57,531 bases of DNA from Patescibacteria group bacterium (GCA_023379465.1 JAMCTM010000051.1:1-57531), one strand, 5' to 3'; positions 8,749-19,200 are shown, counted from the first letter of the stretch. A program made the numbers and translations. Notes: generated by a model not told the origin, from the letters alone.

Positions 8749-9582
8749 ATGATTGATGTCCACTGCCATTTAAATTTTCACGCCTTTAACAAAGATTATG
8801 ACGCGGTTATCAAAAGGGCTGAAAACCAAGGGGTAAAAACGATCATTAATGTCGGGACAAAGCTTGACTCAAGCGAGAAGGCGGTTGAGCTTTCTCAAAA
8901 ATATAAAAACCTTTATGCCATTATTGGTGTTCATCCCCATCATGCGGACAAAATTCAAGAGTCAGGAATTGCGCATTCCGAATTAGGAAAAGACGCATGG
9001 ATTAAGGATCTCGAAGGCCTGGCGAAAAAACCTAAGGTTGTGGCCATTGGAGAAATAGGACTGGACTATTTTAGTTACAAATCAAACGCGGTTGTTGACC
9101 CAAAACTGCAGAAAGAGGTTTTTATCAGGCAAATTGAACTGGCTCATAAGCTTAAACTTCCTCTTCAAATCCATAACCGCCAGGCAGGCAAAGATATTCT
9201 AGATATTCTCATGAATCACAAATCTTATCTTTTAAATCCTCCCGGTATGTTTCACTGCATGTCCGGGAGCCTGGATTTTCTTAGAAAAGTACTGAACCTT
9301 GGATTTTATGTGGGTTTTGACGGCAATATTACCTACAAAGGTATTGCGGCAGGTGAAACAACCGAACTTGGGCAACTGGTAAAATACGCTCCTTTGGATC
9401 GGATTTTGGTTGAAACCGACAGTCCTTTCTTAGCACCAGTGCCCTACAGAGGTAACCGCAATGAGCCTTTATATGCTATAATTGTAGGTGAAAATCTGGC
9501 CCGAATAAAGCAGGTAGATTTTAATGTGTTGGAAGATAACGCAGTCAGCAACGCTAAACTGCTTTTTAAGATCAATAATTAA
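8749..9582 (+). CDS. tatD: TatD family metal-dependent deoxyribonuclease
   Basis: Cytosolic TIM-barrel hydrolase of the TatD/YcfH family, a 3'-5' exonuclease implicated in DNA repair and turnover. Metal ligands are visible in order: VHCHL (HxH at residues 5 and 7), GEIGLDY, LQIHNRQAG, FHCMSGS and ETDSPFLAPVPYRGNRNEP. I chose ATG 8749 over upstream in-frame starts, because those overlap the metG end and add no homologous sequence, and because TATAAT sits 7 bases before 8749. Length (277 residues) is normal. Confidence 0.93.
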   Translation: MIDVHCHLNFHAFNKDYDAVIKRAENQGVKTIINVGTKLDSSEKAVELSQKYKNLYAIIGVHPHHADKIQESGIAHSELGKDAWIKDLEGLAKKPKVVAIGEIGLDYFSYKSNAVVDPKLQKEVFIRQIELAHKLKLPLQIHNRQAGKDILDILMNHKSYLLNPPGMFHCMSGSLDFLRKVLNLGFYVGFDGNITYKGIAAGETTELGQLVKYAPLDRILVETDSPFLAPVPYRGNRNEPLYAIIVGENLARIKQVDFNVLEDNAVSNAKLLFKINN

Positions 9583-9587
9583 ATAAT

Positions 9588-11075
9588 ATGACTAAGTTTT
9601 TTCAGACTGTTTTTAGCCGTTACCCGGTAAAGACAAAGCGCATGCTAGAGTTAGTCCCGGGGTTTTTCTCGTGGGGTTTAATACTATTTCCTGTTTGGGG
9701 ATCTTTTCTGATTCCATATGCTGTTGCCTGTTTTATTTTATTTTTTGATATTTATTGGTTTTATAAATCGTTTTCGCTGGTCGTAACATCTTATATTGCA
9801 TCAAAAAAAATCCGCGAGACGGAAAGGGAGAGCTGGCTGAAATTAGCGGATAAGCTAAGTGATTTTCATAAAGTTAACCATGTAGTTATTATCCCTAACT
9901 ACAAGGAAAACATAGATAAATTAAGAACCTCCCTCCTTTCCTTAGCCAGCCAGACCTTTCCCAGTAAGAGAATATTTGTTGTTTTGGCAATGGAGAAGAG
10001 GGAAAAAGACGCAAGGGAAAAAGCAAGGCTTCTTTCGGCGGAATTTAAAGACACTTTTGGTCTTATAGAGGCAACATTTCATAGAGATATTAAAGGTGAG
10101 GTAAAAGGGAAATCATCCAACGAGGCGTTTGCGGGTAAGTGCATATACAGGAAGATTAAAGAAGTTATAGACATGAACTACGCGACCGTATCCTCGGTTG
10201 ACGCAGATTCGGTATTTGACAGCCAGTATTTTGCCTACCTTACCTATAAATTTCTTACGGATCCCAACCGCTACAATAAATTTTGGCAGTCCGCAAATGT
10301 AAATTACAATAATTTCTGGAATGTTCCCGCCGCAATAAGGGTTATTTCGTTTTTTGGCAGTCTTTGGAGAACAGGGCTTCTTGTTCAGGGAGATCGGCTT
10401 ATTGCCAATTCAACATATTCGCTTTCTTTTTCTCTTCTTAAGAAGATTGGATTTTGGGATACCGATGTTATTCCCGAGGACTACAGAATATTTTTTAAGG
10501 CATTTTATAAGCTATCAGGAAAAGTTTGGGTTGAGCCCTTATTTATAAAAACCTCGATGGACGCTCCCTTAGCCCGAACCTACTTTGGAAGCCTTAGAAA
10601 TAAATATAATCAGGAGAGGCGCTGGTCTTGGGGCGTTTCCGATGATCCCTTATTTATTAAGTGGTTTTTAACAGTTCCGAACGTGCCGTTTTTACGAAAA
10701 ACATTCATGCTAATCAATGTACTTTTAGATCATTTTCTGTGGCCGGTTAATTGGTTTATCATTACGGTTGCGGCAACACTTATGCCCTTGGTAAATCCTG
10801 AATTTTCCAGGACAACGCTTGGGTATAATTTACCCAGGCTGGCAGGCTTTATATTAACCTCTTGTTTATTTGCGATTCTGGCAATGATAATTATAGATTT
10901 CAGGAATCGTCCAAAGGATTCTAGAAGTTCAACGGCCAGGCAGTTTTTGTTTCCTTTGGAGTTTATCCTTCTGCCTGTGGCAGGATTTTTTCTTTCAACC
11001 CTCCCGGCCTTAATCTCTCATACCCAATTAATGCTTGGAAAACGCATTGAATATAAGGTTACAGAAAAGGTATAA
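9588..11075 (+). CDS. Membrane-bound processive family 2 glycosyltransferase
   Basis: GT2 enzyme that polymerises or transfers sugars at the cytoplasmic membrane face. Two N-terminal membrane segments (about residues 24-60) precede a GT-A domain, with HVVIIPNYKE at its start, SSVDADSVF (DxD), IPEDYR (catalytic Asp region) and NQERRWSWG (the Q/R-x-x-RW motif of cellulose/hyaluronan synthase-like enzymes). Further membrane spans fill the C-terminal third. It starts 5 bases after tatD and leads the 9588-14906 glycan cluster. The motif set indicates a processive enzyme; the sugar is unknown. Confidence 0.85.
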   Translation: MTKFFQTVFSRYPVKTKRMLELVPGFFSWGLILFPVWGSFLIPYAVACFILFFDIYWFYKSFSLVVTSYIASKKIRETERESWLKLADKLSDFHKVNHVVIIPNYKENIDKLRTSLLSLASQTFPSKRIFVVLAMEKREKDAREKARLLSAEFKDTFGLIEATFHRDIKGEVKGKSSNEAFAGKCIYRKIKEVIDMNYATVSSVDADSVFDSQYFAYLTYKFLTDPNRYNKFWQSANVNYNNFWNVPAAIRVISFFGSLWRTGLLVQGDRLIANSTYSLSFSLLKKIGFWDTDVIPEDYRIFFKAFYKLSGKVWVEPLFIKTSMDAPLARTYFGSLRNKYNQERRWSWGVSDDPLFIKWFLTVPNVPFLRKTFMLINVLLDHFLWPVNWFIITVAATLMPLVNPEFSRTTLGYNLPRLAGFILTSCLFAILAMIIIDFRNRPKDSRSSTARQFLFPLEFILLPVAGFFLSTLPALISHTQLMLGKRIEYKVTEKV

Positions 11076-11076
11076 T
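11047..11076 (+). promoter_or_regulatory. Promoter for the 11105 glycosyltransferase
   Basis: TTGAAT (11047-11052), an 18-base spacer and TATAAT (11071-11076) at the end of the preceding gene. It leaves a leader of about 20 bases. Confidence 0.45.
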
Positions 11077-11104
11077 AAGGTTAGGAACAATTGCAAAATT
11101 TCTA

Positions 11105-12556
11105 ATGAGACTTTTTTCTGCCTTGGAAAAAAATAAACACGTTTACTTCCTGATTGGGGCCTCGTTTTTGTTTTTCCTTCTTCGCCTCCCTTCGCTTTCC
11201 GAACCTTATTGGTACGGCGATGAGGGCGTTTATGACGTGGTTGGTATGGCGATAAGACAAGGACGGCTTTTATACAGGGATATTTGGGATAATAAGCCCC
11301 CCTTTTTATATTTGCTTTATGCCCTATTTCAATCCGATCAGTTTACGATAAGGTTCGTATCTTTAATTTTTGGCCTTTTGTCTTTCTTTTTTTTCTTTTT
11401 AATAGCCAAGAAATTATTCGTAAAACGAAAGACTGTTTATTTGTCGAGTCTCGTGTTTATCGTGCTTTTGGCGACTCCTCTTTTGGAGGGAAATATTGCC
11501 AATGCGGAGAATTTTATGATGCTTCCTATTCTAATTGGAGCGTTTCTGGTTTTAAAATACAGCGAAATCAAGAAGCCCTTACTTCTTTATTTTGCAGGCC
11601 TTTTACTTTCCTTTGCGTTCCTTTTTAAGGTGGTGGCTGTTTTTGATGCCGGTGCCTTCTTTATTTTTCTTTTTTTTGAAACGTACAGAAAGAAAAAATT
11701 CATCCTTAATCAGATAACCGGTCTTACTCCGTTTATTTTAAGTTTTTTGACTCCCGTAATAGCTGTTATTTTATTTTTTATATTTAAAGGCGCCTTTTCT
11801 TTTTTTGCCAGCGCGGTTCTGTTTCAAAACATAGGATACGTGGCCTATGCAAATAAATTTATAATTTCCCAGGGTTTACTTATAGCGAAAACAGCAGCGC
11901 TTCTTGTTTTTATGCTTTTTCTTTTTAAGAAAAGAAAAAGCATAAGCAAAAACACGCTTTTTATCTTTTTATGGTTTGGTTTTTCGCTGTTTAACGCCTT
12001 TTTCTCGCAAAGGATATGGGCGCATTATCTTTTGGTGCTTATGCCAAGTTTTGTCTTGCTGTTTTTTTCGGCATTCGTTGAGAAACAAATTTTCTCTAAA
12101 AGATTGGCGCAGGTACTAACTATAGTAACCATAGTTTTTGTTTTAGGTTATTTTCCGCTCTACACAAAGATATTCGGATACTATGGTAATTTTCTTATGT
12201 TTTTGACACATAAGGAAAGTGTTTACTCGTACAGATCTTTTTTTGATAAGAATACGCCGGCGGACTATGCCTTGGCGGATTATATAAAAACAAAGGACCC
12301 AAATGCCTCTATATTTATCTTTGGCAATGATCCGCAGGTGTATAAGCTACTGGACAAACTTCCTCCCGGACGATTTATAGTGGAGTATCACATGTTGGCA
12401 AGACCCCGCTATATAAAAGAAACCCAAGACTCCCTTCAATTGGTAAAGCCGAAATATTTTATATCCACCACTAACGACAACATTCCTTTTAACATGTCGG
12501 GCTATGAGCCGTTACTTAAGATAGACGGGAAAGCTATTTATGAACGGGCTTTTTAG
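11105..12556 (+). CDS. GT-C glycosyltransferase, PMT_2/GT39/GT83-like
   Basis: Multi-span membrane protein of 483 residues resembling ArnT/PMT-type transferases, which take sugars from polyprenyl phosphate donors on the outer membrane face. The first outside loop contains YWYGDEGVYDVVGMAIRQG with an acidic pair (GDE), the usual catalytic site of these enzymes, followed by RDIWDNKPPFLYLLYALF. About 10-11 hydrophobic segments follow, and the last 100 residues form a soluble domain. It overlaps the next gene by 17 bases. Acceptor and sugar are unknown. Confidence 0.8.
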   Translation: MRLFSALEKNKHVYFLIGASFLFFLLRLPSLSEPYWYGDEGVYDVVGMAIRQGRLLYRDIWDNKPPFLYLLYALFQSDQFTIRFVSLIFGLLSFFFFFLIAKKLFVKRKTVYLSSLVFIVLLATPLLEGNIANAENFMMLPILIGAFLVLKYSEIKKPLLLYFAGLLLSFAFLFKVVAVFDAGAFFIFLFFETYRKKKFILNQITGLTPFILSFLTPVIAVILFFIFKGAFSFFASAVLFQNIGYVAYANKFIISQGLLIAKTAALLVFMLFLFKKRKSISKNTLFIFLWFGFSLFNAFFSQRIWAHYLLVLMPSFVLLFFSAFVEKQIFSKRLAQVLTIVTIVFVLGYFPLYTKIFGYYGNFLMFLTHKESVYSYRSFFDKNTPADYALADYIKTKDPNASIFIFGNDPQVYKLLDKLPPGRFIVEYHMLARPRYIKETQDSLQLVKPKYFISTTNDNIPFNMSGYEPLLKIDGKAIYERAF

Positions 12557-12893
12557 ACATGTGCGAGGGGATAAAACTTTATTTTACTCTTTGTTATTGG
12601 GATTAGCGCTTCTTTTGGGAAGCGCGGTTTTTATAATAGTTATTTATCGTTTTCTCCCGCCTTTAATTCCTGTTTTTAATCAGCTTCCGTGGGGTGATGG
12701 CAGGCTTGCCCAAAAGCAATTTATATTCACTCCAATTATACTTGTTTTGTTTTTTGCCATAACGAATCTCACTCTTTCCCTCTTTATCTATAAAAAGATA
12801 CCTCTTCTATCAAGGATACTCTTGGCAACCCTTTTTATTGGGGCGCTTCTTGTTTTTATTTTTATAATAAGACTGGCGCAAATAATTATATAA
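12540..12893 (+). CDS. Small three-span membrane protein in the glycan cluster
   Basis: Unrecognised 117-residue protein with hydrophobic segments near residues 15-38, 60-80 and 90-115. The first outside loop, PPLIPVFNQLPWGDGRLA, resembles the loop of DUF1648-type proteins, but I do not call it. It overlaps the end of the GT-C gene by 17 bases and the next start by one base (TAATG), so translational coupling is likely. It may be an accessory subunit of a neighbouring enzyme. Confidence 0.65.
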   Translation: MNGLFRHVRGDKTLFYSLLLGLALLLGSAVFIIVIYRFLPPLIPVFNQLPWGDGRLAQKQFIFTPIILVLFFAITNLTLSLFIYKKIPLLSRILLATLFIGALLVFIFIIRLAQIII

Positions 12894-13981
12894 TGGAGAA
12901 TGTAATCTTGCCTATAGTTACTTCATTTTTGGCAACTATTATAGCGGTTCCCGTATCTTTAATTTTTATACGGAAATGGAAATTAATAGATGATCCCGCT
13001 ACCCATAAACATCCTGCGATCATTCACGCAAAGCCTGTACCAAGAGGAGGCGGTATTCCTCTTTTTATAGGAGTTTTTGTTTCCGCTTTGCTATTTTTAC
13101 CCTTAGTAAAGGTTACCCTAGGTTTAATGCTTGCCTCATTTATAGCCCTTGCGGTAGGGATTGCCGATGACAAATTGGATATCACGCCTGGCATAAGATT
13201 CGTTCTTAATATTGTTGTTGCTCTTATTGTGGTAGGTTCTGGGGTTGGAATACCTTTTGTAACCAATCCTTTTGCCGCAGGGGTCATACATTTGGACACA
13301 ATAAGGCTTGAATTTAATTTTTTTGGTTCTCATTCCATACTCTTATTTTCGGATATTCTTGCCCTTATTTGGATTATGTGGGTTATGAATATGATAAATT
13401 GGAGTACCGGAGTGGATGGACAGATGCCCGGCTTTGTTGCCATATCCGCCATTGTTATAGGAATTCTTAGTCTGCGGTTCCAGTCATCGGACATAAATTC
13501 CATTATTGCATCCCGTCTTTCCTTTGCGATAGCAGGCAGTGCCTTGGGTTTTTTGATTTTTAATTTTTATCCGGCAAAAATATTTCCCGGCTACGGAGCA
13601 ACCTCAATCTATCTTCTTCTGGCATCGGTTGCCATATTATCCGGGGCAAAATTGGCAACAGCCATTCTTGTTTTAGGGGTGCCAATGATAGACGGGGTAT
13701 TTACGCTAATGAGAAGGTCTTTAACCGGTCATTCTCCTTTTGTGCACGACAATAAACATCTGCATCATATCCTGCTTCGTATGGGAGTAAAGCAGCCATA
13801 TATAGCCTTGTTTTATTGGACAATCTCTGCTATATTAGGGGCAATTTCGCTTTCCCTATCAAGTAAGGAAAAATTCTTTGCTATTGTGACTTTATTTATT
13901 GTTATTTTAGGAGCGCTGACTTTTTTACATTTATTTATAGATCTTATAGATGAAGAAAGAAATCCTAAGACTTCTTTATAA
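12893..13981 (+). CDS. Polyprenyl-phosphate N-acetylhexosamine-1-phosphate transferase (WecA/TagO-like)
   Basis: Integral membrane enzyme of the MraY/WecA family that starts lipid-linked glycan synthesis by moving a sugar-1-phosphate from a UDP-sugar to undecaprenyl phosphate. Visible signatures are GIADDKLDITPG (the DD pair that binds magnesium), NWSTGVDGQMPG (conserved NxxDG region) and DNKHLHHILLRMG (the HxHH motif that separates WecA-type enzymes from MraY). About ten membrane spans. A one-base overlap couples it to the previous gene and its end overlaps the next by 32 bases. WecA/TagO-like is more likely than MraY, since the HLHH motif is present and no mur genes flank it. Confidence 0.9.
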   Translation: MENVILPIVTSFLATIIAVPVSLIFIRKWKLIDDPATHKHPAIIHAKPVPRGGGIPLFIGVFVSALLFLPLVKVTLGLMLASFIALAVGIADDKLDITPGIRFVLNIVVALIVVGSGVGIPFVTNPFAAGVIHLDTIRLEFNFFGSHSILLFSDILALIWIMWVMNMINWSTGVDGQMPGFVAISAIVIGILSLRFQSSDINSIIASRLSFAIAGSALGFLIFNFYPAKIFPGYGATSIYLLLASVAILSGAKLATAILVLGVPMIDGVFTLMRRSLTGHSPFVHDNKHLHHILLRMGVKQPYIALFYWTISAILGAISLSLSSKEKFFAIVTLFIVILGALTFLHLFIDLIDEERNPKTSL

Positions 13982-14906
13982 TTCGTTTAGGCTCTTGCGT
14001 CCTAGACAGTGGATAAAAAATCTGGCTATTTTTGCCGCTATTACCTTTAGCGGCCAGCTATTCTCTTATGACATTTTTATAAATGTATTTTTAGGTTTTT
14101 TGGTATTTTGTCTTCTTTCTTCCGCCATGTATATCATAAATGACTTTTTCGACATAGAGAAAGACAGACTGCATCCTTTCAAAAAGTTCCGTCCCCTTGC
14201 CCATAACGATGTTCCCTTGCCTGTTGCTTTTACGCTGGCAATTATTTTTGCCGTAGTCTCTGTTTTTATAGCCTTTTCTATAACACCTGCCTTTTTTATT
14301 TCTGTCTTGGTCTACGTAATGCTTCAGCTGTCTTATTCTCTTGTTTTAAAACAAATAGAAATACTGGATATACTGGCCATAGCCGCAGGTTATATTCTTA
14401 GGGTTTATGCCGGCGAATTTGCCTCGGGATTTCACATCTCGGTCTGGCTTTTGTTAGCCACAATTGCTTTCTCTCTTTTCCTTGCCGTAGGAAAGAGGCG
14501 CTCCGAGCTGACATTAATTTCTAAGTATCCGGATGAGACGATAGTCAGCATTAGGCAAACCCTATCTCACTATTCGGAACGATTATTAGATATCTACGCG
14601 TCTATGTTTGCCACCTCAACCTTTATTTCTTACTCACTTTTCACTTTTTTGGAAAATCCGCATGGCTTAAAGGTTTCTTTTAATTTATTTATACCTGATT
14701 TTCTGCCTGTGTTTTTTCAGAGGAAATGGTTGATGATAACAATCCTTCCGGTTGTTTACGCGCTTATGCGCTATCTTCAGGATGTTTATGAAAAAGAACA
14801 GGGAGAAAGTCCGGAAAAGATTTTAATTTCCGACACAGCGCTTCTTGTTTCGGTTTTTGTATGGATTATATCGGTAATATTCGTGATTTATGTTATCGGA
14901 GGATAA
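13950..14906 (+). CDS. UbiA-family decaprenyl-phosphate phosphoribosyltransferase-like protein
   Basis: UbiA-type membrane prenyltransferase of 318 residues. YIINDFFDIEKD followed by RLHPFKKFRPLA matches the N-D-x-x-D motif plus the HP-K-x-RP tail typical of DPPR synthase (Rv3806c/UbiA), which moves phosphoribose from PRPP to polyprenyl phosphate in the arabinose-donor pathway of actinobacteria. Close to the start, LRPRQWIKN is also typical of this subgroup. A second acidic region lies near residue 190. Eight or nine membrane spans. It is the last gene of the cluster and ends adjacent to a convergent gene. Epimerase partners (DprE1/DprE2) are not in this cluster. Confidence 0.8.
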   Translation: MKKEILRLLYNSFRLLRPRQWIKNLAIFAAITFSGQLFSYDIFINVFLGFLVFCLLSSAMYIINDFFDIEKDRLHPFKKFRPLAHNDVPLPVAFTLAIIFAVVSVFIAFSITPAFFISVLVYVMLQLSYSLVLKQIEILDILAIAAGYILRVYAGEFASGFHISVWLLLATIAFSLFLAVGKRRSELTLISKYPDETIVSIRQTLSHYSERLLDIYASMFATSTFISYSLFTFLENPHGLKVSFNLFIPDFLPVFFQRKWLMITILPVVYALMRYLQDVYEKEQGESPEKILISDTALLVSVFVWIISVIFVIYVIGG

Positions 14907-15752
14907 TTATTCCTTTTTTGCGTAGGAGCCGCTGATCCAGCCAGAACTTCCGTTTGAGAGCCTTATTTCAAACCATCCTGCCTCCTGGTTTATCAAATCT
15001 AGTTTGTCTCCCGGTTTGACTTTTGCAATGATAGATCCCGACAGGGATGGTTTGTTTCTGACATTTAAGAATCCCGTGGGCGTTTCCAATACAACAACCT
15101 TTGGCGCCGCGCTTGAGGATGCCTGTAGATTTGCGCTTGGCGTCGCGTTGCTTTGGGTTGGGGAAGCAAGATTTGGATTGATGCCTAAAAACGCGGTAAT
15201 AGTTAATTTATAACCGGCTACTGCCTTTATATGAAGGATGTCATCCTGGTATCCGGATTTAGAAATCTTAATTGAATGATTGGAATCAGTGATGTTTTTT
15301 AGAAGACTTGGTGTTTTTCCTATTTTATTTTCGTCCAGATATATATCCGCGTTATCCGGTAAAGACAAAACCAGAAGTTCATTTTCTTTTTTGTTGTTTA
15401 AGGGATCAAGGGTAATAATACTTCCATAAGATGTGCCTGTCTGGCCAAATGTCCTGTCAACAACTGTTAGGACCGATTTGTTTATGGCTATATCATTTTC
15501 AAAGGGGGAGAGTTTGGAGTTTTCGGGTACGATTTTTAGGGTGTACTTGCCGGCTGTTATCATTTTCTTTCCCTGGCAGCGACAAAGTGGAGTTTCGCCG
15601 ATAAATTGATTATTTAGATAGACCTTGCTTTTGGGATTTGAGGTAACCTGAAGCCCGCCTTTTCCCGCATTTCTGCTTTGAATAAACAAAAATGCAAAAA
15701 AGATCCCGCCTGCAAGAAAAAATGGCAGTATAAAAAACAGTAATTTTTTCAT
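14907..15752 (-). CDS. Secreted protein with two PEGA domains and a bacterial SH3 domain
   Basis: An N-terminal signal anchor (residues 1-25, KKLLFFILPFFLAGGIFFAFLF) targets it outside the membrane. A PEGA-type beta module follows (LQVTSNPKSKVYLNNQFIGE), then a second (VLSLPDNADIYLDENKIGK, ending in HSIKISKSGYQDD). A Ser/Ala/Thr-rich linker (about residues 195-215) leads to a C-terminal SH3b domain (GFLNVRNKPSLSGSIIAKV ... GWFEIRLSNGSSGWIS). PEGA and SH3b domains usually bind cell-wall or surface components. A TATAAT lies 12 bases upstream. It probably anchors or organises the envelope; no catalytic motif. Confidence 0.82.
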   Translation of the reverse strand: MKKLLFFILPFFLAGGIFFAFLFIQSRNAGKGGLQVTSNPKSKVYLNNQFIGETPLCRCQGKKMITAGKYTLKIVPENSKLSPFENDIAINKSVLTVVDRTFGQTGTSYGSIITLDPLNNKKENELLVLSLPDNADIYLDENKIGKTPSLLKNITDSNHSIKISKSGYQDDILHIKAVAGYKLTITAFLGINPNLASPTQSNATPSANLQASSSAAPKVVVLETPTGFLNVRNKPSLSGSIIAKVKPGDKLDLINQEAGWFEIRLSNGSSGWISGSYAKKE

Positions 15753-15813
15753 GGTTTCACAAAGATTATACTATAACGCGGATTAAAAATTAAGAGACTC
15801 GAGGCATCAGGGT

Positions 15814-17498
<1,685 letters not shown>

Positions 17499-17502
17499 TT
17501 TT

Positions 17503-17805
17503 TTATACTATTGCCAGTATATCTTTTTGCTCAACCAGTGTCCATTCTTCGCCATCTATCTTAACTTCGTTTCCGCCCCATTTTTTATACATTACCTTTT
17601 GTCCGACTTTTACTGCCATGGGTACAATTTTCCCTTGATCGTTGACAGCTCCTTGACCAACAGCCATCACAACTCCCACCTGAGGTTTTTCCTTGGCGCT
17701 ATCCGGCAGAATAATTCCGCTGGCGGTTTTTTCCTCCGGTTCAAGGGGTTTTATCAAAACGTTATCAAATAAAGGCGTTATCGTTTGTTTACCGCTTTTT
17801 GCCAT
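17503..17805 (-). CDS. groS: 10 kDa co-chaperonin GroES
   Basis: Lid of the GroEL chamber. The 100-residue sequence shows the family pattern: ITPLFDNVLIKPLEPEEKT, the mobile loop SGIILPDSAKEKPQVGVV, and VGQKVMYKKWGGNEVKIDGEEW near the end. It precedes groEL on the same strand, the normal operon order, under a strong promoter about 70 bases upstream. The leader has no Shine-Dalgarno sequence. Confidence 0.96.
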   Translation of the reverse strand: MAKSGKQTITPLFDNVLIKPLEPEEKTASGIILPDSAKEKPQVGVVMAVGQGAVNDQGKIVPMAVKVGQKVMYKKWGGNEVKIDGEEWTLVEQKDILAIV

Positions 17806-17862
17806 ATATTTTTTAATAAATTATTTGAGACTAGAACTAAGAAGGACAGAAATAAATATCAC

Positions 17863-17882
17863 TTAGTGTTCTTAACTGCTAA
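17863..17882 (-). promoter_or_regulatory. Imperfect inverted repeat at the groES transcription start
   Basis: Minus strand TTAGCAGTT-AAG-AACACTAA directly follows the -10 box. The halves share TTAG..GTT in inverted form. It could be a heat-shock operator, but it does not match the CIRCE consensus (TTAGCACTC, 9 bases, GAGTGCTAA) and no hrcA lies nearby. Confidence 0.25.
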
Positions 17883-17911
17883 TTTATATAACAAAATTAT
17901 TTTCATGTCAA
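17883..17911 (-). promoter_or_regulatory. Promoter of groES-groEL
   Basis: Minus strand TTGACA (17906-17911), a 17-base spacer and TATAAA (17883-17888). Transcription would start near 17876, giving a leader of about 70 bases. This is one of the few genes here with a real 5' leader. Confidence 0.7.
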
Positions 17912-17941
17912 TATCCTAGAGTTAAAAACCAAAACTTATAC

Positions 17942-17970
17942 TTGACACGCAATTTCCTGTTATATACTAT
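17942..17970 (+). promoter_or_regulatory. Promoter of the PKD/LPVTG protein gene
   Basis: TTGACA (17942-17947), a 17-base spacer and TACTAT (17965-17970). A start about 7 bases later leaves a leader of roughly 12 bases before ATG 17989. It is divergent from the groES promoter. Confidence 0.6.
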
Positions 17971-17988
17971 AAATGAAAGTAACTTTTT

Positions 17989-19176
17989 ATGTTTAATTTG
18001 TCCTCAAAAAACATTTTCTTATTAGGGTTTATTGCCGTGCTTTTGGTAGCAATACCTTTTACGGTTTATCTTGTTCAAAGGGAACAGCGGGTTAGATCCC
18101 ATGCGGCGCCGACCACCACCCTTTCTTTTAATCCTTCCAGTCCGCCGCCGGTAACCGTTAACAGTACGGTTTCTCTGGATTTATATCTGGATCCCGGCAC
18201 CAATGTTGTATCTTTTTTAAACCTCAGCTTAAGATATGATCCTAAATACCTGAGTCAGCCAACTTTTACCCCCAGCCCGGATTCACTTCTTATCCCGGTA
18301 GGTTCTGTGACTCCTGTTATAAATGAAACAAGCGGCATATTTCAAGAAACCTTTGCCGTAGCAGGTACTGCGGCCACCAGTGGAACATCAGGGGTAACCA
18401 ACAAAATAAAACTTGGCACATTTCAATTTACCGCTATTGCTACAACTAGCGCAGGTACCCCAACCCAAGTAATCTTTGATGGCACAAAGGCCTATTCGAC
18501 AAATCCTACGGATCCCAGCAGCCAGAATGTATTTGTGATTGGCTCTTCCACTCCGGCTTCTGTCGTTATCGTTTCCGCTTCCTCTGCCTCTCCCACTCCC
18601 ACCTCAACCCCTGCCCCATCTTCGGCTCCATCCCCTACGGCCGCGGGGCAAGGACCTGTCTGTCAAAGTTTGGTTTCGGATAGAACTGCCTCCGGGACAG
18701 CGCCGTTTGATATAACCCTGACTGCCACGGGGAGCGATTCAAACGCTAATATCACTAAGGCTACATTCAATTTTGGCGATGGTCCAACCCAGGATGTTAC
18801 CCAGGCAGGAGGCATAGGGACAAACTCGGTTAGTGTCCAGGTTGCCCATGCCTATCAAAATCCCGGTTCGTATACTGCTTCTGTAATTTTTACCGACAGC
18901 AATAATGCGGTTAGTTCTATTGGCACGTGTTCGCTGCCTATTACTGTTTACGCCGCCTCTTCCGGTTCCTCTGGGTCTGCCGGCGGCACGAGCGGCACCA
19001 TCTCAACAGGGACGGAATCGGCCCAGGCAACCCCAACCCAGATAGCAGAGGTAACGCAAATTCCAACTGTGTCGCGAACCCTGCCGGTTACCGGTCCGAG
19101 TGTAAAAATAATCGGAGCGGGACTGGCTGGAGCTATACTTTCGATATTGGGCGCCACGTTATTCTTTGGACTTTGA
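17989..19176 (+). CDS. Surface protein: cohesin-like domain, PKD domain, LPVTG tail
   Basis: Predicted cell-surface protein of 395 residues. The N-terminal anchor (about 10-28) is followed by QREQRVRSHAA. Residues about 40-190 look like a cohesin/carbohydrate-binding beta sandwich (SLDLYLDPGTNVVSFLNLSL, then KIKLGTFQFTAIA). A Ser/Pro/Thr linker (about 195-222) leads to a PKD module (about 225-322), with TFNFGDG and AHAYQNPGSYTASVIF as its signature. A Gly/Ser/Thr linker ends in LPVTGPS, a hydrophobic helix and only three residues after it. That resembles an LPxTG sorting signal, but the basic tail is missing. No sortase gene is in the window. Probable role is adhesion or glycan binding. Confidence 0.8.
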   Translation: MFNLSSKNIFLLGFIAVLLVAIPFTVYLVQREQRVRSHAAPTTTLSFNPSSPPPVTVNSTVSLDLYLDPGTNVVSFLNLSLRYDPKYLSQPTFTPSPDSLLIPVGSVTPVINETSGIFQETFAVAGTAATSGTSGVTNKIKLGTFQFTAIATTSAGTPTQVIFDGTKAYSTNPTDPSSQNVFVIGSSTPASVVIVSASSASPTPTSTPAPSSAPSPTAAGQGPVCQSLVSDRTASGTAPFDITLTATGSDSNANITKATFNFGDGPTQDVTQAGGIGTNSVSVQVAHAYQNPGSYTASVIFTDSNNAVSSIGTCSLPITVYAASSGSSGSAGGTSGTISTGTESAQATPTQIAEVTQIPTVSRTLPVTGPSVKIIGAGLAGAILSILGATLFFGL

Positions 19177-19200
19177 ACTACTCAAGGGCGAGCGGAGACT

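Noticed and set aside
13136..13333. 65-residue minus-strand frame inside the WecA-like gene
   Set aside because: It lies opposite conserved coding sequence and has no promoter, start site signal or domain. The same reasoning applies to the other short antisense frames.
17863..17882. CIRCE/HrcA operator before groES
   Set aside because: The inverted repeat shares only TTAG and TAA ends with the CIRCE consensus and has the wrong arm length and spacing. It is kept only as a weak candidate operator.
17973..17996. ATG at 17973 as an upstream start of the PKD protein
   Set aside because: It is out of frame with 17989 and reaches a stop after seven codons. At most it is a mini-ORF.
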